Positions 60,955 through 64,000 of a stretch of DNA of 64,000 bases are shown here, piece by piece. The stretch comes from Streptomyces sp. NRRL S-350 (GTDB lineage Bacteria > Actinomycetota > Actinomycetes > Streptomycetales > Streptomycetaceae). The number at the start of each line of letters is the position of its first letter. Position 1 is the stretch's first letter. Location of the stretch: contig NZ_JOHO01000003.1 in the NCBI RefSeq assembly GCF_000719705.1, forward strand, positions 124,001-188,000, written 5' to 3'. The translations under genes were made by a program, and so were the position numbers. The notes under the pieces are model-generated. The model was not told the DNA's origin and searched no databases. It saw only the letters and a list, made by a program, of their open reading frames with translations.

Positions 60955-63621
60955 ATGGCCCGCGACCTCACCCCCGGCTCCGGCGTCCGCCGCGGCCGGC
61001 TGAGGGTGTACCTCGGCTCCGCGCCGGGGGTCGGCAAGACGTACCGGATGCTGGACGAGGCCAGGCGCAGACGGCAACGCGGGGCCGATGTCGTGGTCGG
61101 GTACATCGAGTGCCACGGCCGGCACCACACCGAGGGCATGCTGGCGGGCCTGGAGGTCGTGCCGCGGCTCCACCGCCCACACCGGGGCGCCCAGTTCGAG
61201 GAGATGGACCTCGACGCGGTGCTCGCCCGCCGCCCGTCCGTCGTCCTGGTGGACGAGCTGGCGCACACCAACGTCCCCGGCGGCCGCAACGCCAAGCGCT
61301 GGCAGGACGTCGAGGAACTGCTCGCCGCCGGGATCGACGTCATCACCACCGTCAACATCCAGCACCTGGAGTCACTGAACGACGTCGTCCGGAAGATCAC
61401 CGGCATCCCCCAGCGCGAGACCGTCCCGGACGAGGTGGTCCGCCGGGCCGACCAGATCGAACTCGTCGACATGGCCCCGCAGGCACTGCGCCGCCGGATG
61501 GCCCACGGCAACGTCTACCGGGCGGAGAAGGTGGACGCCGCGCTCTCGAACTACTTCCGGGTCGGAAACCTCACCGCCCTGCGCGAACTCGCCCTGCTCT
61601 GGGTCGCCGGGCGCGTCGACGAGGGCCTGCGCGACTACCGGGCCGGCCACGGCATCGACCGGGTCTGGGAGACCCGCGAACGCGTCGTGGTCGCCCTCAC
61701 CGGCGGCCCCGAAGGCGAAACGATCATCCGCCGCGCCGCCCGGATCGCCGACCGGACGGCCGGCGGCGAGCTGCTGGCCGTCCACGTCACCCGCAGCGAC
61801 GGCCTGGCCGGCGCCTCCTCCGGCGCGCTCGCCCAGCAGCGGCAGCTGGTGGAGACCCTCGGCGGCAGCTACCACGTGGTGGTCGGCGACGACATCCCCA
61901 CCGCGCTGCTGGCCTTCGCCCGCGCCCACGACGCCACCCAGCTGGTGCTCGGCACCAGCCGCCGCGGCCGGACCAGTCGCTTCCTGACCGGCCCCGGCAT
62001 CGGCGAGACCACCGTGGACGCCTCCGAGGACATCGACGTCCACATGGTCACCCACGAGTTCACCGGCCGCGGCCGGCTGCCCTCCCTCGGCCGCCGCCAC
62101 TCCAGGCGCCGCACCGTCCTCGGCTACGCGGCGGGCTTCGTGATGCCCTGGCTGCTCACCGCGCTGCTCTCCCAGGCGCACCACCGGATCAACCTCACCA
62201 CCGACACGCTGGTCTTCCAGCTCGGCGTGGTCATCGTCGCCCTGCTCGGCGGCGCCATGTCCGCCCTGGTGGCCGCGCTCATCGCCTCGGTGCTGCTGAA
62301 CTACTACTTCATCCCGCCGCTTCACAGCCTGACCATCGGCGAGACCAACAACATCGTCGCCCTGGTGGTCTTCGCCGCCATCGCGCTCGCCGTCTCCACC
62401 GTCGTTGACCACGCCGGCCGGCTCACCACCCGGGCCGCCCGCGCCACCGCCGAGGCCGAGACGCTCTCCACCCTGGCGGGCAGCGTGCTGCGCGGCGCGG
62501 ACGCGGTGCCCGCCCTGCTGGAGAAGTCCCGGACGGCCTTCGGCATGCGGGCCGTCGCCCTGCTCTCCCGCGGCGACGGCGAGGTCCTCGCCCACTGCGA
62601 CGGCGGGGATCCGGCGGGGAAACCGGCAGCGCCGCCGACCGGGCACCCGTACGCGCACCCGCACCCCACCGCGCCCACCCCGCCCCCGACAGCGCCCCCG
62701 GCAGCGCCGCCGACCGGGCACCCGGAGCCCGCCGACAGGCCGGACGAGACCACCGAGGTCCCGGTCGGCGCGGACGCCGTCATGGTGCTCACCGGCCGCC
62801 GGCTGCCCGCCGCCGACCAGCGGGTGCTGACCGCCTTCGCCGCCCACGTCGCCGCCGCGCTGGAACGCGACCGGCTGGCCCTGGCCGCCGCCGAGGTCGA
62901 GCCGATCAAGGCCGCCGACCGGATGCGCACCGCGCTCCTCGCCGCCGTCGGCCACGACCTGCGCACCCCGCTCGCCGCGGCCCGCGCCTCCGTCGGCTCG
63001 CTGCGCAGCTCCGACGTCGAGTTCTCGCCCGAGGACCAGGCCGAACTCCTCGCCACCGCCGACGAGTCGCTGGTCAAGCTCACCCGCCTGGTCGACAACC
63101 TGCTCGACATGAGCCGCCTCCAGGCCGGCGCGCTCACCCTGCACCTCACCGAGATTCACCTGGACGAGGTCCTGCCGCGGGCCCTCGACAGCCTCCCCGG
63201 CCCGTACCCGCCGAGCCGGCCGGGCGACCTGGCGGTCGACCTGGGCGGCGGTGCCCCGCCGGTGCTCGCCGACCCGCCGCTGCTGGAACGCGTCCTCGCC
63301 AACGTCATCGCCAACGCGCTGCGCCACAACGCCCCCGGCGCGCCCGTCCTGGTCACCGCCAGCCACCACGCCGACCGGGTCGAGATCCGGGTGGTCGACC
63401 GCGGCCCCGGCATCGCCCCCGAGGACCGCGACCGCGTCTTCCTGCCCTTCCAGCGCCTCGGCGACACCGACAACACCACCGGTGTCGGCCTCGGCCTCGC
63501 CCTGTCCCGCGGCCTCGCCGAGGCCATGGGCGGCAGCCTGGAGGTCGAGGACACCCCCGGCGGCGGCACCACGATGCTGCTCACCCTGCCCGCCGCCACC
63601 CCGGAGGAGCCCCCGGCATGA
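60955..63621 (+). CDS. kdpD: Sensor kinase KdpD
   Basis: This protein of about 888 residues is the full-length sensor of potassium limitation. It has a KdpD N-terminal domain (about 15-225) with Walker-type motif GSAPGVGKT at 21-29, a universal stress-like domain (about 245-370), four membrane helices (about 385-500), a GAF-like region, then HisKA His667 in VGHDLRTPLAAARASVG and a C-terminal ATPase domain (DRGPGIAPEDRDRVFLPFQR, GVGLGLALSRGLAEA). A Pro/His/Ala-rich insert of about 50 residues with duplicated DNA sits inside the GAF-like part (62625-62724). ATG 60955 has GGAAAGAG upstream; ATG 60937 is the alternative. Confidence 0.93.
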   Translation: MARDLTPGSGVRRGRLRVYLGSAPGVGKTYRMLDEARRRRQRGADVVVGYIECHGRHHTEGMLAGLEVVPRLHRPHRGAQFEEMDLDAVLARRPSVVLVDELAHTNVPGGRNAKRWQDVEELLAAGIDVITTVNIQHLESLNDVVRKITGIPQRETVPDEVVRRADQIELVDMAPQALRRRMAHGNVYRAEKVDAALSNYFRVGNLTALRELALLWVAGRVDEGLRDYRAGHGIDRVWETRERVVVALTGGPEGETIIRRAARIADRTAGGELLAVHVTRSDGLAGASSGALAQQRQLVETLGGSYHVVVGDDIPTALLAFARAHDATQLVLGTSRRGRTSRFLTGPGIGETTVDASEDIDVHMVTHEFTGRGRLPSLGRRHSRRRTVLGYAAGFVMPWLLTALLSQAHHRINLTTDTLVFQLGVVIVALLGGAMSALVAALIASVLLNYYFIPPLHSLTIGETNNIVALVVFAAIALAVSTVVDHAGRLTTRAARATAEAETLSTLAGSVLRGADAVPALLEKSRTAFGMRAVALLSRGDGEVLAHCDGGDPAGKPAAPPTGHPYAHPHPTAPTPPPTAPPAAPPTGHPEPADRPDETTEVPVGADAVMVLTGRRLPAADQRVLTAFAAHVAAALERDRLALAAAEVEPIKAADRMRTALLAAVGHDLRTPLAAARASVGSLRSSDVEFSPEDQAELLATADESLVKLTRLVDNLLDMSRLQAGALTLHLTEIHLDEVLPRALDSLPGPYPPSRPGDLAVDLGGGAPPVLADPPLLERVLANVIANALRHNAPGAPVLVTASHHADRVEIRVVDRGPGIAPEDRDRVFLPFQRLGDTDNTTGVGLGLALSRGLAEAMGGSLEVEDTPGGGTTMLLTLPAATPEEPPA
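62625..62724 (+). repeat. 25-bp in-frame direct repeat in kdpD
   Basis: The 25-bp sequence beginning GGCAGCGCCGCCGACCGGGC is identical at 62625-62649 and 62700-62724. The 75-bp offset (25 codons) keeps the frame, and both copies encode AAPPTGHP in the low-complexity insert of KdpD. Confidence 0.85.
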
Positions 63622-64000
63622 GTGAAATCCTGGTCGTCGACGACGAACCGGCCCTGCTGCGCACCCTGCGGATCAACCTCAGCGCCCGGCACTACGCCGT
63701 CCGCACCGCCGCCGGCGGCGGCGAGGCGCTCGACCGTGCCGCGCACCGTGCCCCGGACGCCGTCCTGCTCGACCTCGGGCTGCCCGACATCGACGGAATG
63801 GAGGTGCTGCGCGGCCTGCGCGCCCACAGCGCGGTGCCGATCATCGTGCTCTCCGGCCGGAGCGACGCCGCCGACAAGGTCGGCGCCCTCGACGCGGGCG
63901 CCGACGACTACCTCACCAAGCCGTTCCTGATGGACGAACTGCTGGCCCGACTGCGCGCCGTGCTGCGCCGGCTGCCGGGCGGCGCGGCCCCGGGCCGGCC
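63618..64000 (+). CDS. kdpE: Response regulator KdpE, 3' end beyond window edge
   Basis: The N-terminal about 127 residues of an OmpR-class response regulator. The receiver domain has acidic residues VVDDEP, the phosphorylated Asp52 in VLLDLGLPDIDGMEVL and the conserved lysine in DYLTKPF. The DNA-binding domain is outside the window. ATG 63618 overlaps the kdpD stop. It should activate the kdp promoter, perhaps at the direct repeat at 56067-56082. Confidence 0.95.
   Translation, partial: MSEILVVDDEPALLRTLRINLSARHYAVRTAAGGGEALDRAAHRAPDAVLLDLGLPDIDGMEVLRGLRAHSAVPIIVLSGRSDAADKVGALDAGADDYLTKPFLMDELLARLRAVLRRLPGGAAPGR

Overview
This is a very GC-rich chromosomal segment. GTG starts, overlapping stop/start pairs, third codon positions almost always G or C, a futalosine-type menaquinone pathway, a gamma-butyrolactone (GBL) signalling locus and an acyl-CoA carboxylase epsilon subunit all point to Streptomyces or the closely related Kitasatospora. 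I see no integrase, transposase, phage gene or CRISPR array, so most of the window looks like chromosomal core with a few accessory insertions. Layout: 1-7534 holds a partial hypothetical gene, hemL (tetrapyrrole synthesis), a histidine phosphatase and a system II cytochrome c maturation operon (thioredoxin lipoprotein, CcdA, ResB, CcsB). 7656-10798 is an accessory GBL signalling island: a small protein with two ribbon-helix-helix-like halves, an AfsA-type GBL synthase and two TetR regulators, one basic (pseudo-receptor-like) and one acidic (receptor-like). Three candidate autoregulatory elements lie at its promoters. 10979-12864 encodes the acetyl-CoA carboxylase subunits AccE and AccB. 13347-24836 carries the late futalosine menaquinone genes mqnL, mqnP, mqnM and mqnE. 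They are split by an insertion of an oxidoreductase-like gene, a GntR/YtrA-controlled ABC exporter, a MOSC protein and a cyclase-family hydrolase. 24964-34929 is a mixed stretch: an L,D-transpeptidase with a Tyr/Gln/Pro repeat tail, a stand-alone ketoacyl-ACP synthase III, a TetR regulator, a soluble Ser/Thr kinase with a PQQ-type propeller, galE, an HtrA-like lipoprotein protease and an orphan DesK-type sensor kinase. 35264-45601 is a second, incomplete complex I operon, nuoA-B-C-H-I-J-K-L-M-N. It encodes the membrane arm plus B, C and I but has no nuoD, E, F or G. It is followed by htpX. 46686-55606 holds a MocR regulator divergent from an EamA exporter with overlapping start codons, a BlaI/M56 pair, mug with a five-copy 32-bp repeat at its 3' end, a PAP2 family protein, an M24 peptidase with a frameshifted coding stretch upstream, a YajQ protein and tRNA-Tyr. 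56230-64000 is the high-affinity potassium uptake operon kdpFABCDE, preceded by an extra 27-residue membrane micro-ORF; kdpE is cut by the window edge. Functional links: cytochrome maturation, menaquinone synthesis and the partial complex I all serve respiration, haem comes from hemL, and AccB/AccE and the KAS III feed fatty acid or polyketide precursors that a GBL signal could plausibly coordinate. All function calls rest on motif recognition by eye; no database search was run.
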